From Pseudomonas extremorientalis (GTDB taxonomy: Bacteria; Pseudomonadota; Gammaproteobacteria; Pseudomonadales; Pseudomonadaceae): a stretch of 64,000 nt of DNA. The stretch is taken from contig NZ_MDGK01000015.1 in the NCBI RefSeq assembly GCF_001870465.1, forward strand, positions 186,001 to 250,000. Direction: 5' to 3'. Of the stretch, positions 8,843-17,825 are shown piece by piece. The position numbers and the translations under genes are program-made. The notes beneath the pieces are model-generated. The model saw only the letters and a program-made list of their open reading frames with translations, searched no databases and was not told the origin of the DNA. Position 1 is the first letter of the stretch. Each line of letters opens with the position of its first letter.

Positions 8843-11095
8843 TCAATTTGGCATGCTGGGTGAGACGGACTGGCCCGATATAGAGAGCTTGCGGCTATCA
8901 GTGACTTCGAAGTGGGCCTGGTTGTCGGTGGTTGAATCACCCCCAACGAACAGGGTGAAGGTGCCGGCTTCCACCCTTGGCTCAAAATCCGCATCCAGCA
9001 CTGCAAAGTCATTTTCATCGAGTGTGAAAACCACTTCCCGGGTTTGGCCGGCTGCCAAATGCACTTTGCGAAAGCCGCGTAACTGGCGTACCGGGCGGGT
9101 GACGCTGGCGACATCGTCCCGCAGGTACAGCTGAACAATTTCATCGCCTGCGCGTGGGCCGGTATTGGTAACGGTGGTCGTTACAGTCAAGGGCTGGCTG
9201 GAGCCGAGGCGCGTGCTGCTCAATTGAGGCGTGCCGTAGCTGAACCTGGTATAGCTCAGACCGAAACCGAAAGGGTATAACGGGGTCGAGGGTTGATCGA
9301 TGTAACGCGAGCTCCAACTGTCGTCCTCGCCTAAAATCGGGCGTCCGGTGTTTTTGTGCGCATAGTAGATGGGAACCTGCCCGACGCTGCGGGGGAAGGT
9401 CATGGGCAGTTTGCCGCTTGGGTTTATGTCGCCGAACAGTACATCTGCCACGGCGTTGCCCGCTTCGGTTCCCAGAAACCAGGATTCGATGATTGCGGGC
9501 GCCTGCTCGACAGTGTCGGTCAGTGCCAGTGGGCGGCCATTCACCAGGATAACGACCACAGGCTTCCCGGTTTCCAGGAGAGCCCGCAGGAGGGCATTCT
9601 GGGCGCCGGGCAGGTCCAGGCTGGCGCGGCTGTTGGCTTCGCCGGACATGTTTGACGTTTCACCCAATACTGCGACGATTGCATCGGCGTCTTGGGCAGC
9701 GTTTTGTGCCGCTGCAATACCCTGAGTGTCCTGGCTTGACGGTGAAGCGCCGGGCACGTAGATCACTCGAGTGGCGGGGGAGGTGGCGTTCTGTATGCCT
9801 TGCAGAATTGAGATCGCCCCAATGGGTTGCTCCGCAGCCATACAGGTTTTCAGACTGGCAGCGACATCCGTTGCGAGGCTGCCGACGACCAGAATATTTT
9901 GAAGATCTTTCGACAAGGGCAGCAATGAATCGGCATTTTTCAGCAGCACGATGGACTTTTGTGCGGCTTCTCGGGCAAGTGCGCGGGCTTCCGGAGTCTG
10001 GGACAGCAAGCGTTGCCGGGTTGTATCACTGTAGCGATAGGGATCATCGAACAGGCCCAGCCGTTGCTTGGCCTTGAGTACTCGGCGTACGGCGTTGTCC
10101 ACGGTCGCCATCGGCACTTGGCCGTTACTGACCAGATAGGGCAGGGTCAGCCTGAAAAACTGGTTGGCTAGTTCTACATCCACGCCTGCCTCAATTGCTT
10201 GACGTGACGCGTCCAGGGGTGTCGCTGCAGTGCCATGGGTGATCAGTTCCGCCAGTGCCTCATAGTCCGAGACGATCATTCCCGAAAACCCCCATCGCTG
10301 ACGCAGCACACGGTCAAGCAGTGCTTGGTTGCTGGCCATTGGCAGCCCCTCAAGTTCGTTGAAAGCCGGCATGATGGCATCGACGCTTGCCTGAACGGCG
10401 GCCCGAAAGGGTGGCAGGTAGACGTCCCATAGCGTTCGTTGCGACAAGTCTACGGTGTTATAGTCGCGTCCTGCTTCGGCGGCGCCGTATGCCACGAAAT
10501 GTTTCGCGGTGGCCAACATGAACGCCGTACTGGCCGGCCCGTCTCCATGAAAACCCTTGATTCGCGCCGTGGCCATAGCCGAGCCCAAGAAGGGGTCTTC
10601 GCCGGAACCTTCCACCACTCGCCCCCAGCGTGGGTCGCGAGTGATATCGATCATCGGTGCGAACGTCCAATGCACGCCACTGGCCGTCGCCTCCACTGCG
10701 GCGGCATGCGCGGTGCGCTGGGTGAGATCAGGGTCCCAGGCACTGGTTTCGGCAAGCGGGACCGGGAACATCGTGCAAAAACCATGAATGACATCTAGAG
10801 AAAACAGCAAAGGAATATGCAGTCGCGAGCCTTCCACCACGAAACGCTGTAATTGACGGGTTTTTTCTGCACCGCTGGCGCCTATCACTGCGCCAACATC
10901 AGTCATCGCCAGGTGTTTCTGGCCTTGCAGATGGTTGATGGCCCCGTTAGGGGTGTCCACTATGTGTAACAGCGTCAGTTGGCCCACTTTTTCTTCAAGG
11001 GTCATCTGCGCCAGCAAGTGCTCGACCACGTCATCCTGAGCCATCGCGACCAAGGGTAGGTAAGTGACCAGCAGGATCAGCAGTCGACGCTTCAT
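8843..11095 (-). CDS. Secreted glycoside hydrolase family 3 beta-glucosidase (BglX-like)
   Basis: A 750-residue protein. The start chosen is the ATG at 11095, which has GGAG 8 nt upstream and opens a classical signal peptide (KRRLLILLVTYLPLVAMAQ). A longer frame to 11149 would add 18 residues before the signal and is unlikely. Domains in order: GH3 N-terminal TIM barrel with the nucleophile region GMIVSDYEALAELITHG (Asp in SDY), GH3 C-terminal alpha/beta sandwich (from about residue 370), and a C-terminal fibronectin-III-like domain (about residue 640 on). It should hydrolyse beta-linked gluco-oligosaccharides in the periplasm. The gene lies alone, facing away from the L31-type gene. Confidence 0.9.
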   Translation of the reverse strand: MKRRLLILLVTYLPLVAMAQDDVVEHLLAQMTLEEKVGQLTLLHIVDTPNGAINHLQGQKHLAMTDVGAVIGASGAEKTRQLQRFVVEGSRLHIPLLFSLDVIHGFCTMFPVPLAETSAWDPDLTQRTAHAAAVEATASGVHWTFAPMIDITRDPRWGRVVEGSGEDPFLGSAMATARIKGFHGDGPASTAFMLATAKHFVAYGAAEAGRDYNTVDLSQRTLWDVYLPPFRAAVQASVDAIMPAFNELEGLPMASNQALLDRVLRQRWGFSGMIVSDYEALAELITHGTAATPLDASRQAIEAGVDVELANQFFRLTLPYLVSNGQVPMATVDNAVRRVLKAKQRLGLFDDPYRYSDTTRQRLLSQTPEARALAREAAQKSIVLLKNADSLLPLSKDLQNILVVGSLATDVAASLKTCMAAEQPIGAISILQGIQNATSPATRVIYVPGASPSSQDTQGIAAAQNAAQDADAIVAVLGETSNMSGEANSRASLDLPGAQNALLRALLETGKPVVVILVNGRPLALTDTVEQAPAIIESWFLGTEAGNAVADVLFGDINPSGKLPMTFPRSVGQVPIYYAHKNTGRPILGEDDSWSSRYIDQPSTPLYPFGFGLSYTRFSYGTPQLSSTRLGSSQPLTVTTTVTNTGPRAGDEIVQLYLRDDVASVTRPVRQLRGFRKVHLAAGQTREVVFTLDENDFAVLDADFEPRVEAGTFTLFVGGDSTTDNQAHFEVTDSRKLSISGQSVSPSMPN

Positions 11096-11212
11096 ACGTG
11101 TGCTCCGAGGCAACGCGCTTACCTGGAGTGTCTGGTTAGTCACCAACAACGTCTACTGTGAGTTCTGACAGGTATATGCTTATTGCAATCTGTTCTCGTT
11201 TGGGTATGTGAC

Positions 11213-11233
11213 GTGTGTTACTGTATAACGCAT
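11213..11233. promoter_or_regulatory. Possible Zur operator before the zinc-free L31 gene
   Basis: An imperfect palindrome with arms GTGTGTTA and TAACGCAT around CTGTA lies 30 bp before the L31 start. Its TGTTA...TATAAC core resembles Zur boxes, and C-minus L31 paralogues are usually Zur-repressed. The outer bases match poorly, so this is a tentative call. Confidence 0.4.
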
Positions 11234-11262
11234 CGAATGCACTCAAACGCCCCGGAGGCCTT

Positions 11263-11535
11263 ATGAAAGCTGGTATCCATCCTGATTACCGCACCGTGCT
11301 GTTCCACGACACCGCCGCTGACGTGTTTTTCCTGATCGGCTCCACCGCCGACAGCGACCGCACCCATAAACACAGTGACGGCAACACTTACCCGTATATT
11401 CCGTTGGACGTGTCCAGCGCCTCGCACCCGATCTACACCGGCCAACAGCGCAAGACCCAGGCCGAAGGCCGCATTGCCGGGTTCAACAAGCGGTTCGCGT
11501 CGTTTGGCTCTAGCCCGAAAAAAGCCGAGGCCTGA
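11263..11535 (+). CDS. rpmE2: Type B (zinc-independent) 50S ribosomal protein L31
   Basis: A 90-residue protein beginning [16 protein letters not shown], the typical start of type B L31. It contains no cysteine at all, so it lacks the zinc ribbon of the housekeeping L31. Paralogues of this kind replace the zinc-binding L31 during zinc starvation, sparing zinc. The ATG at 11263 follows CCCGGAGGCC, a strong ribosome site; an in-frame GTG upstream would add 16 unrelated residues. A possible Zur site lies just upstream. The gene is monocistronic and convergent with the signalling operon that ends at 11557. Confidence 0.93.
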   Translation: MKAGIHPDYRTVLFHDTAADVFFLIGSTADSDRTHKHSDGNTYPYIPLDVSSASHPIYTGQQRKTQAEGRIAGFNKRFASFGSSPKKAEA

Positions 11536-11556
11536 GCGACATGATGGCGGCGTGTT

Positions 11557-12936
11557 CTACGCCGCCGTCTGCCGGATCGGTAGCACCACCCGAAACGTCG
11601 TACCTTTGCCGGGTTCGCTGCTGACGGAAATATCGCCCCGGTGTTTCTTGACGATGCCGTAGGACAGCGACAGACCCAGCCCTGTGCCTTCACCCACCGG
11701 TTTGGTGGTGAAGAACGGGTCGAAGATTTTCTGCACGCTCTCAGGCGCAATCCCACAGCCGTTGTCGGCCACTTCCAGCCATACATGCTCGCCTTCCACA
11801 CCATTGCTGATGGTGATGGTGCCGCGCTCGGGTCCCATGGCTTGCGCAGCATTGATCACCAGGTTCATCACCACCTGGTTGAGCTGGGATGCCAGGCACT
11901 CGATTTCCGGTAGCGGGGCATAGTGCTTGACCACATCGGCCTTGTACTTGAGTTCGCTGGCGACGATGTTGAGCGTGGAGTCGATGCCCTGTTGCAGGTT
12001 GGCAAATTGCCAGGTCTGGTCGTTGTCCACCCGGGAGAAGTTCTTCAGGTCCTTCACGATCTGTATCACGCGGCTGATGCCTTCCTTGGATTCCCTGATC
12101 AGGATCGGAATGTCTTCCTTGAGGAAGTCCAGTTCCACCTCGTCGCGCATCGCCTTGAGTTGATCGCGCTGTGTTCCCGATGCGAGGCTAGCCTCGACCG
12201 TCCGGTAGGCATCCAGCATCTGTTGCAGCTGGTTGAAATAGCCATCCAGGGTACTGAGGTTGGAGGAGATAAACCCCACCGGGTTGTTGATCTCATGGGC
12301 CACGCCCGCCGCCAGTTGCCCCAGCGACGCGAGTTTTTCCGACTGCACCAGTTGGCTTTCCAGGTGCTTGCGCTCGTCAATTTCCAGTTGCAGCGCTTGG
12401 GTGCGCTGTTCCACCAGTTGTTCCAGGTGTGCGGTTTGCAGGGAGGCACGCCGGGCCATGTCCCATTTGTTGGCCAGGGTGTTGGCCATTTGCTGGACTT
12501 CGATATTGTCGAAGGGCTTTTTCAGGATCAGCAGGCGATCATGGGCGTGCAGGCGCTCCAGCAGGTCTTCCCAGGAATAGTCCGAGTAAGCGGTGCACAC
12601 CACCACCTGCAGGTCGGGCGCGACTTTCCAGAGTTCCTCGATGGTTTTTGCGCCATCCCAGCCCTGGGGCATACGCATGTCGACAAAGGCCAGGGCGTAG
12701 GGTTGTTTGTTTGCCATGGCCGTGACGAGTAGTTGCAGGCCTTCCTCTCCACCGTATGCCGAATGCAACTCGAACACCTGGGCCTGGGCTTTGGCCGTGT
12801 CACCGAACAGGGCCGACTCCATGTCATCCAGCGCCTGGTTGGATTCGACGGCAGGCATCAGGATTTTGCGAAAGTCGTCATGGATCGACGGCGTGTCATC
12901 AATCAACAAAATGCGCCGGTTGGGAGGCTGGTTCAT
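11557..12936 (-). CDS. REC-histidine kinase hybrid (receiver first)
   Basis: A 459-residue soluble protein with no membrane segment. Residues about 8-160 form an unusual receiver: after [20 protein letters not shown] there is an insertion of about 35 residues before the conserved helix. The phospho-acceptor Asp is in [12 protein letters not shown]. The dimerisation helix carries the His in [12 protein letters not shown], followed by HATPase_c with N box [10 protein letters not shown] and G boxes DNGCGIAPE and GTGLGLS. It likely receives phosphate through the receiver and signals through its own His, or the reverse. The start ATG overlaps the stop of the preceding kinase gene by 4 nt, so both are made from one transcript. 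The same receiver variant occurs in the REC-GGDEF-EAL protein of this operon. Confidence 0.88.
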   Translation of the reverse strand: MNQPPNRRILLIDDTPSIHDDFRKILMPAVESNQALDDMESALFGDTAKAQAQVFELHSAYGGEEGLQLLVTAMANKQPYALAFVDMRMPQGWDGAKTIEELWKVAPDLQVVVCTAYSDYSWEDLLERLHAHDRLLILKKPFDNIEVQQMANTLANKWDMARRASLQTAHLEQLVEQRTQALQLEIDERKHLESQLVQSEKLASLGQLAAGVAHEINNPVGFISSNLSTLDGYFNQLQQMLDAYRTVEASLASGTQRDQLKAMRDEVELDFLKEDIPILIRESKEGISRVIQIVKDLKNFSRVDNDQTWQFANLQQGIDSTLNIVASELKYKADVVKHYAPLPEIECLASQLNQVVMNLVINAAQAMGPERGTITISNGVEGEHVWLEVADNGCGIAPESVQKIFDPFFTTKPVGEGTGLGLSLSYGIVKKHRGDISVSSEPGKGTTFRVVLPIRQTAA

Positions 12937-14747
12937 GGGGGGCTTCCGGCAAGAGTGAGAGGAATCGTCAAGGTAAACACTGCACCGAGGCCAGGCCCAT
13001 CGCTGTGTGCGCTGAGCTGGCCGTTCATTTCCACGGCGGCCAGGGCGCAGCTGTGCAGGCCGAAGCCGTGGCCTTCCTTGCGGGTGGTGAAGCCGTGGGT
13101 GAAGATCCGGGTCATATTCTCGGGCGGAATGCCTTCGCCCTCGTCTTTCACGCTGATCTGCAAGGTGTCATCGGCACCCGGCTGGACAACCAGGGTCATT
13201 TGTCGTGGCCGGTCGGTGAGGTTGGACATGGCGTACTTGGCGTTGCTGATCAGGTTGACCATGATCAGCAACAGCCGGTGCTTATCCCCGAGGATTTCCG
13301 GCACCCGTGCGTACTCCTTGACCACCGTGACGTGGTGACGGCTCAGGGCGCCGGCATTCATGCGCAAGGCATCTTCCATCAAGGCACTGATGTTGACCGG
13401 CTCCAACAGCGTGGACGCACCGGCGTAGGATTGTTGGGTGGCGACGATGTCCTTGATGTGGTCGACGCTTTTGCTCAACTGCGCCAGTTCTTCGGTCATG
13501 CCCTGCTGTTCGGCGGCGATGGCTTCCACCAACTGGTTCAAGTAGCCGGGCAACAGTTTGCCCTTTTCATCTTCGGTGAGGAACGTGCCCAGGTCAGCCT
13601 GGCGTTCGTTGATCAACTGCATGGCTTTACCCAGGCCCAGGGCCTTGCTGCTACGCAATTTGCGGCTGACGAGGTCGGCGGAAATGTTCACGCTGTTGAG
13701 CACATTGCCGACGTTGTGCAGCACGTTGGTGGCGATCTCGGCCATGCCGGCCTGGCGGGCGCTGTCCATCAGTTCACTCTGGGCATCCTTGAGTTGCTGT
13801 GTGCGCCGCTCCACGCGTTGCTCCAGGGTTTCATTGGCCGCCTGCAAGGCGCGGTTGACCCGGTTGATCTCGGCGAAACTGCGCAACAGGCGCACGGCCA
13901 GGTAGAGCAACAGCACCACCAGCAAGGTCGAGAAAATCAGCAGGTAACGGTGGTATTGGTGGTCGATCAGGTCGGCCGTCTGCTGGTCCTGGTTGAGATG
14001 GGTGGTCAGGTCATCCAGGCGTTCGGCCACGGGCACCGCCGCGATCCGTTCAAGCAGGCTGTTGACCAACGGCTGTTCGCGCAGGATCAGCGAAATATGA
14101 TTGCTGAGAATATCGACCGGCGCCTGGAACTCGACAGGCAGCAACTCTTTGTTGACGGCCAGCTTGCCCAGGCCGACGAGAATGTCGGCGGCTCGATCAT
14201 CGCTGGTGACCTGGGCGAACTCCAGGCTGCTGAGCAACAGGTCGTAGGTGTCGGTGGCCACGCTTTGCAGTTGCGCCTTGCCCTCATCGTCCACCCGGTT
14301 GAATTGGGCCTGGATATCGTCCTCGGCAGTCGGGAGGAAGGCCAGCGAGTTGCGCAGCACCGCGTTGTGGGATTTGAACTGGTCCACCAACCGGGCCTTT
14401 TCCTGGATGGCCGCCTCATAGGCTTGTTGATCGGCCTGCCAGCGGGGCTGGTCGGTGGCCTCGTGGTAGGAACCGCGGCTTTTCAGCTCGGTCCACAGCC
14501 GGGTCATTTCCAGCAGTGGCGCGACCAGGGGGTCGTAGTTATGGGTAATAGAGATCCGGGCCTTGAGCACCTCACTGTCCCATTGGGCATTGAGTTGCTG
14601 GAGTTGCCGGATCAGGTCCCGCGAGTGAGTGTAACTGGCTGTCTGGTCACGGCCTGACTTGAAGTACAGAAAGACCAGCGTCGAGGCCAGCAGCACGGTG
14701 ATCAGGGCGAGCAGCAGTTGGCTGGTACGGCGTCTGGCCAGGATCAT
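12933..14747 (-). CDS. Membrane sensor histidine kinase with all-helical periplasmic domain
   Basis: A 604-residue protein. The ATG at 14747 overlaps the TGA of the di-haem cytochrome gene (ATGA), which fixes the start; the frame open further upstream is only antisense-like extension into that gene. A first membrane helix (about residues 9-28) and a second (about 273-295) enclose a roughly 240-residue helical periplasmic sensor that resembles the DAHL type. A coiled coil leads to the phospho-acceptor region, which reads VLHNVGNVLNSVN: a His-Asn variant rather than the usual His-Glu. A HATPase_c domain follows (NLISNAKYAM, DEGEGIPPE, GHGFGLH). Its position after a periplasmic cytochrome gene suggests it senses a redox or peroxide-linked signal. 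This is inference from position only. Confidence 0.87.
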   Translation of the reverse strand: MILARRRTSQLLLALITVLLASTLVFLYFKSGRDQTASYTHSRDLIRQLQQLNAQWDSEVLKARISITHNYDPLVAPLLEMTRLWTELKSRGSYHEATDQPRWQADQQAYEAAIQEKARLVDQFKSHNAVLRNSLAFLPTAEDDIQAQFNRVDDEGKAQLQSVATDTYDLLLSSLEFAQVTSDDRAADILVGLGKLAVNKELLPVEFQAPVDILSNHISLILREQPLVNSLLERIAAVPVAERLDDLTTHLNQDQQTADLIDHQYHRYLLIFSTLLVVLLLYLAVRLLRSFAEINRVNRALQAANETLEQRVERRTQQLKDAQSELMDSARQAGMAEIATNVLHNVGNVLNSVNISADLVSRKLRSSKALGLGKAMQLINERQADLGTFLTEDEKGKLLPGYLNQLVEAIAAEQQGMTEELAQLSKSVDHIKDIVATQQSYAGASTLLEPVNISALMEDALRMNAGALSRHHVTVVKEYARVPEILGDKHRLLLIMVNLISNAKYAMSNLTDRPRQMTLVVQPGADDTLQISVKDEGEGIPPENMTRIFTHGFTTRKEGHGFGLHSCALAAVEMNGQLSAHSDGPGLGAVFTLTIPLTLAGSPP

Positions 14748-15727
14748 AGTGGTTTGCCCGCCCATTCGCCCGTCAGGGTCTTGAGGAATTGAATGATCAG
14801 GTCCTTGTCTTCCTGGGAAGGGTTGCGCCCCAGTTGATACTTGAACATCACATCGACCGCTTCTTCCAGGGTCCTGGCCGAGGCGTCGTGAAAGTACGGG
14901 GCGGTGACGGCCACATTGCGCAGGCTGGGCACCTTGAACACATGGCGGTCCTCTTCGTCCTGGGTCAGCAGGTAGCGCCCAAGGTCCGACTCCACCGGAT
15001 TGCCCCGTGCCTTGAAATAGTCGCCCATCACGCCGAACTTCTGGAACATGTTGCCGCCGATATTGACCCCCTGGTGGCAAGCAATGCAGCCGTAGTCCTT
15101 GAAGCGTTGGTAGCCGTACTTTTCCTGGGTCGTGAGGATCTCGGTGTTGCCCAGCAGGTACTGGTCGAATCGCGAGTTGGGTGTCAGCAGGGTGCGTTCA
15201 TAGGTGGCCAGTGCGTTTTGCACATTGGCGGCGGTGACGCCGTCGGGGTAGGCCTGGCTGAACGCGGTCTGGTAGGCAGGCATGGCGGACAGGTTCTGCA
15301 CCACGGTTTTCCAGTCACTGCCCATTTCCACCGGGCTGATCACCACCTGTTCGACCTGGGCTTCCAGGGTATCCACCCGGCCATTCCAGAACTGCTTGAA
15401 GTTCAGGCTGGCGTTGAATACCGACGGCGTGTTGATCTCGACCGGCTTGCCGTCGAAGCCAAGGGAAAACGGCTTGTCGTCGGCACCGCCGGACGCCAGT
15501 CGATGGCAACTGGCGCACGAGAGGGTGCCGTTGACCGACAGGCGCGGTTCGTTGAACAGCTGGCGACCCAGCTCGACCCTGGCCGGGTCCAGCGTGGGAA
15601 CCGCAGGCAGCGGTTTGAGCGCTTCATCCAGTGGTGCGGCCAGCAGCGGTGCCGCCAGGCCCAGCATGAACATCAGGCCAAGACGGTAAGTTGAGACATT
15701 GCTCAAGCGAGCACTCCTTGCAAGCAT
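14744..15727 (-). CDS. Di-haem cytochrome c peroxidase family protein
   Basis: A 327-residue exported protein with a signal sequence (LMFMLGLAAPLLAAPL) and two c-type haem sites, CASCH (about residue 70) and CIACH (about residue 220). The layout matches the CcpA/MauG family: LGRQLFNEPRLS at the start, FWNGRVDTLEAQ in the middle and FKVPSLRNVAVTAPYFHDAS near the end. It should act in the periplasm, either reducing peroxide or serving as a redox sensor or partner. It starts 4 nt after the stop of the REC-GGDEF-EAL gene and its stop overlaps the next kinase start, so it is embedded in a signalling operon. That setting argues for a sensory or accessory role rather than bulk peroxide removal. Confidence 0.88.
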   Translation of the reverse strand: MLARSARLSNVSTYRLGLMFMLGLAAPLLAAPLDEALKPLPAVPTLDPARVELGRQLFNEPRLSVNGTLSCASCHRLASGGADDKPFSLGFDGKPVEINTPSVFNASLNFKQFWNGRVDTLEAQVEQVVISPVEMGSDWKTVVQNLSAMPAYQTAFSQAYPDGVTAANVQNALATYERTLLTPNSRFDQYLLGNTEILTTQEKYGYQRFKDYGCIACHQGVNIGGNMFQKFGVMGDYFKARGNPVESDLGRYLLTQDEEDRHVFKVPSLRNVAVTAPYFHDASARTLEEAVDVMFKYQLGRNPSQEDKDLIIQFLKTLTGEWAGKPL

Positions 15728-15731
15728 AGGG

Positions 15732-17606
15732 CTATGGGGTGGGCATCAATGTCGCGCAGCCCACTTGCAGCAACTGGGCAAAGTCTTTGGCAGGCACGGC
15801 CTTGCTGAATAAAAAGCCCTGGCCTTCTTCACACAGCTGGGCTTGCAGGAAACTCAGCTGATCGAGGGTTTCGACCCCTTCGGCGATGATAGTCAGTTCC
15901 AGGCTCCTGCCCATGCCGATGATAGCGCTGATCAGTTGCTCGTCCTGGTTATTTACGTTCAGGCCGCGCACGAAGGACTGGTCGATCTTCAACACGTCGA
16001 TGGGGAAGCGTCTCAGGTAGCTGAGGCTGGAGTAACCGGTGCCGAAGTCGTCCAGGGCCAGGCGCACGCCCATGGCCTTGATGGTGTGCAGGGTCTTGAC
16101 GGTTTCTTCGACATTTTGCATCAGCACGCTTTCGGTGATTTCCAGTTCAAGCAAGTACGGCGGCACGCCGGTTTGCTTCAGCACGGCGGCGAGTTTGTCG
16201 ACGAAGTCGCGTTGGCGGAAGTCCAGGGGTGAGATATTCACCGAGACACATAATGGCGGCAGGCCCATTGCACGCCAGGACTGCACCTGCTCGCAGGCCT
16301 GGCGCAGCACCCATTGGGTCAGGGGCACAATCAGCCCGCTGTCTTCGGCCACGGGGATGAAGTCGCTTGGCTTGATCCAGCCGGAGCGTGGCTGATACCA
16401 ACGGATCAACGCTTCGGCGCCGACGATTTTGCCGGATTTCAAGTCCAGCTTCGGCTGGTAGTGCAGCACAAACTCGTTGCGGTCCAGCGCCTGGCGAATC
16501 GCGCTTTCCAGGTTTTGCTGGAATTGGGCGCGCAGGTTCATGTCTTCGGTGTAAAAGCTGAAACCATCCGGGCCCTGTTCCTTGCGGGTGTGCATGGCGG
16601 TTTCAGCGTGCTTGATCAGCTCCACGGCATTCCCGCTGTCATTGGGGTAGATGCTGATGCCCAGGCTGGCGGTAATGCTCAGGTCGTGCCCTGCCACATG
16701 CCGGGTGGTTTTAACGGCGGTGAGTATTTTTTGCGCAATATGTTGGGTTTGCTGGGGATGCTGGATATCGTTGAGCACGACCACGAACTCGTCCGAGCCG
16801 TAGCGAAATACCGAATCCGACTCACGTACGGCTGCCACCAGGCTCTGGCTGACTTGTTGCAGCACCTCGTCGCCCACCGGATAGCCCAAGGCATTATTGA
16901 TGCGCTTGAAGCGGTCCAGCCCGATAAACATCACCGCCAGTTGCGTGTCATGCCGGCGGCCCAAGGCAATCGCCTGGGTCAGCCGGTCGCCCAGCAGGGT
17001 ACTGTTGGGCAATTCGGTGAGGGTGTCGTATTGCAGGAGGTGCGAGACCTTGAGCAATTCCTGCACCCGTTCTTCGATGGTGCGCTCCAGGCCAAGCACT
17101 TTCTGCGCGATATCCTGGGCAAGCTGCCATTTCCAGGTCAGGGCGCTGGCCATCTGGCGGATTTCCAGGTGGTCGAAGGGTTTTTTCAGGATCAGCAGCT
17201 GGTCGTTATACTTCAGTCGCGCCTCGATGGCTTCGAAGGAATAGTCGGAATAAGCCGTGCACAGGGCGATCTGCAGGTTGGGGTCGACGTTCCACAGCTG
17301 TTCGATGGTCTGCAGGCCATCCCAACCCGGCGGCATGCGCATGTCGATGAACGCCAGGGCATAGGGCGCGTTGGCGGCCAGGGCCCGGTTGACCAGTTCC
17401 AGGGCTTCCTCACCCTGGTAGGCGGAGTCCAGCTTGAAGGCCTGGCGTACTTTAGGGGCGGTGCCGAACAGCGCTTCCTCAAGGTTCTCCAACGAAGGCT
17501 CGCCATTGGCATCGGCGCAGAGAATCTTGCGGAAGTCCTGATGGATCGAGGCCGTATCATCGACGATCAGAATGCGCCGGTTGGCCCTGGCGGAATCAGC
17601 AGTCAT
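15732..17606 (-). CDS. REC-GGDEF-EAL protein; EAL intact, GGDEF degenerate
   Basis: A 624-residue soluble protein. The first 165 residues form the same atypical receiver as in the 11557-12936 kinase (RRILIVDDTASIHQDFRKIL, long insert, phospho-Asp in FIDMRMPPGWDG). The GGDEF domain (about 190-350) carries RYGSDEF in place of GGDEF, so cyclase activity is doubtful. The EAL domain (about 365-615) has the key motifs: GAEALIRW, VSVNISP, EITES, DDFGTGYSSL, the Lys in VLKIDQSF, and AEGVE. It is therefore probably a phosphodiesterase that degrades c-di-GMP when the receiver is phosphorylated. It is the first gene of the four-gene operon. Confidence 0.9.
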   Translation of the reverse strand: MTADSARANRRILIVDDTASIHQDFRKILCADANGEPSLENLEEALFGTAPKVRQAFKLDSAYQGEEALELVNRALAANAPYALAFIDMRMPPGWDGLQTIEQLWNVDPNLQIALCTAYSDYSFEAIEARLKYNDQLLILKKPFDHLEIRQMASALTWKWQLAQDIAQKVLGLERTIEERVQELLKVSHLLQYDTLTELPNSTLLGDRLTQAIALGRRHDTQLAVMFIGLDRFKRINNALGYPVGDEVLQQVSQSLVAAVRESDSVFRYGSDEFVVVLNDIQHPQQTQHIAQKILTAVKTTRHVAGHDLSITASLGISIYPNDSGNAVELIKHAETAMHTRKEQGPDGFSFYTEDMNLRAQFQQNLESAIRQALDRNEFVLHYQPKLDLKSGKIVGAEALIRWYQPRSGWIKPSDFIPVAEDSGLIVPLTQWVLRQACEQVQSWRAMGLPPLCVSVNISPLDFRQRDFVDKLAAVLKQTGVPPYLLELEITESVLMQNVEETVKTLHTIKAMGVRLALDDFGTGYSSLSYLRRFPIDVLKIDQSFVRGLNVNNQDEQLISAIIGMGRSLELTIIAEGVETLDQLSFLQAQLCEEGQGFLFSKAVPAKDFAQLLQVGCATLMPTP

Positions 17607-17825
17607 GGCCTGTTCCGTGACGACAAAGGGTTTGACTGCATAACGACTCCTTCCCTGATTTCGCCTCGGAGCGGGGCGCCAACCTGTTCTGTCAGCATAG
17701 TCGAGGTCCCTTGATATCGACGGCCAGTTGGCGTCAAATCAACCCCGCGCCTCAGGCGAAGGAAGCTGGCCGGGCACAAGGGTTCAATTTAGCTCCATTT
17801 TGTTTGATTTGAAGGCGCGGTCACC

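Noticed and set aside
12756..14657. Plus-strand open frame of 633 codons
   Set aside because: Antisense to the two kinase genes; His/Gln/Val-rich shadow sequence without domain.
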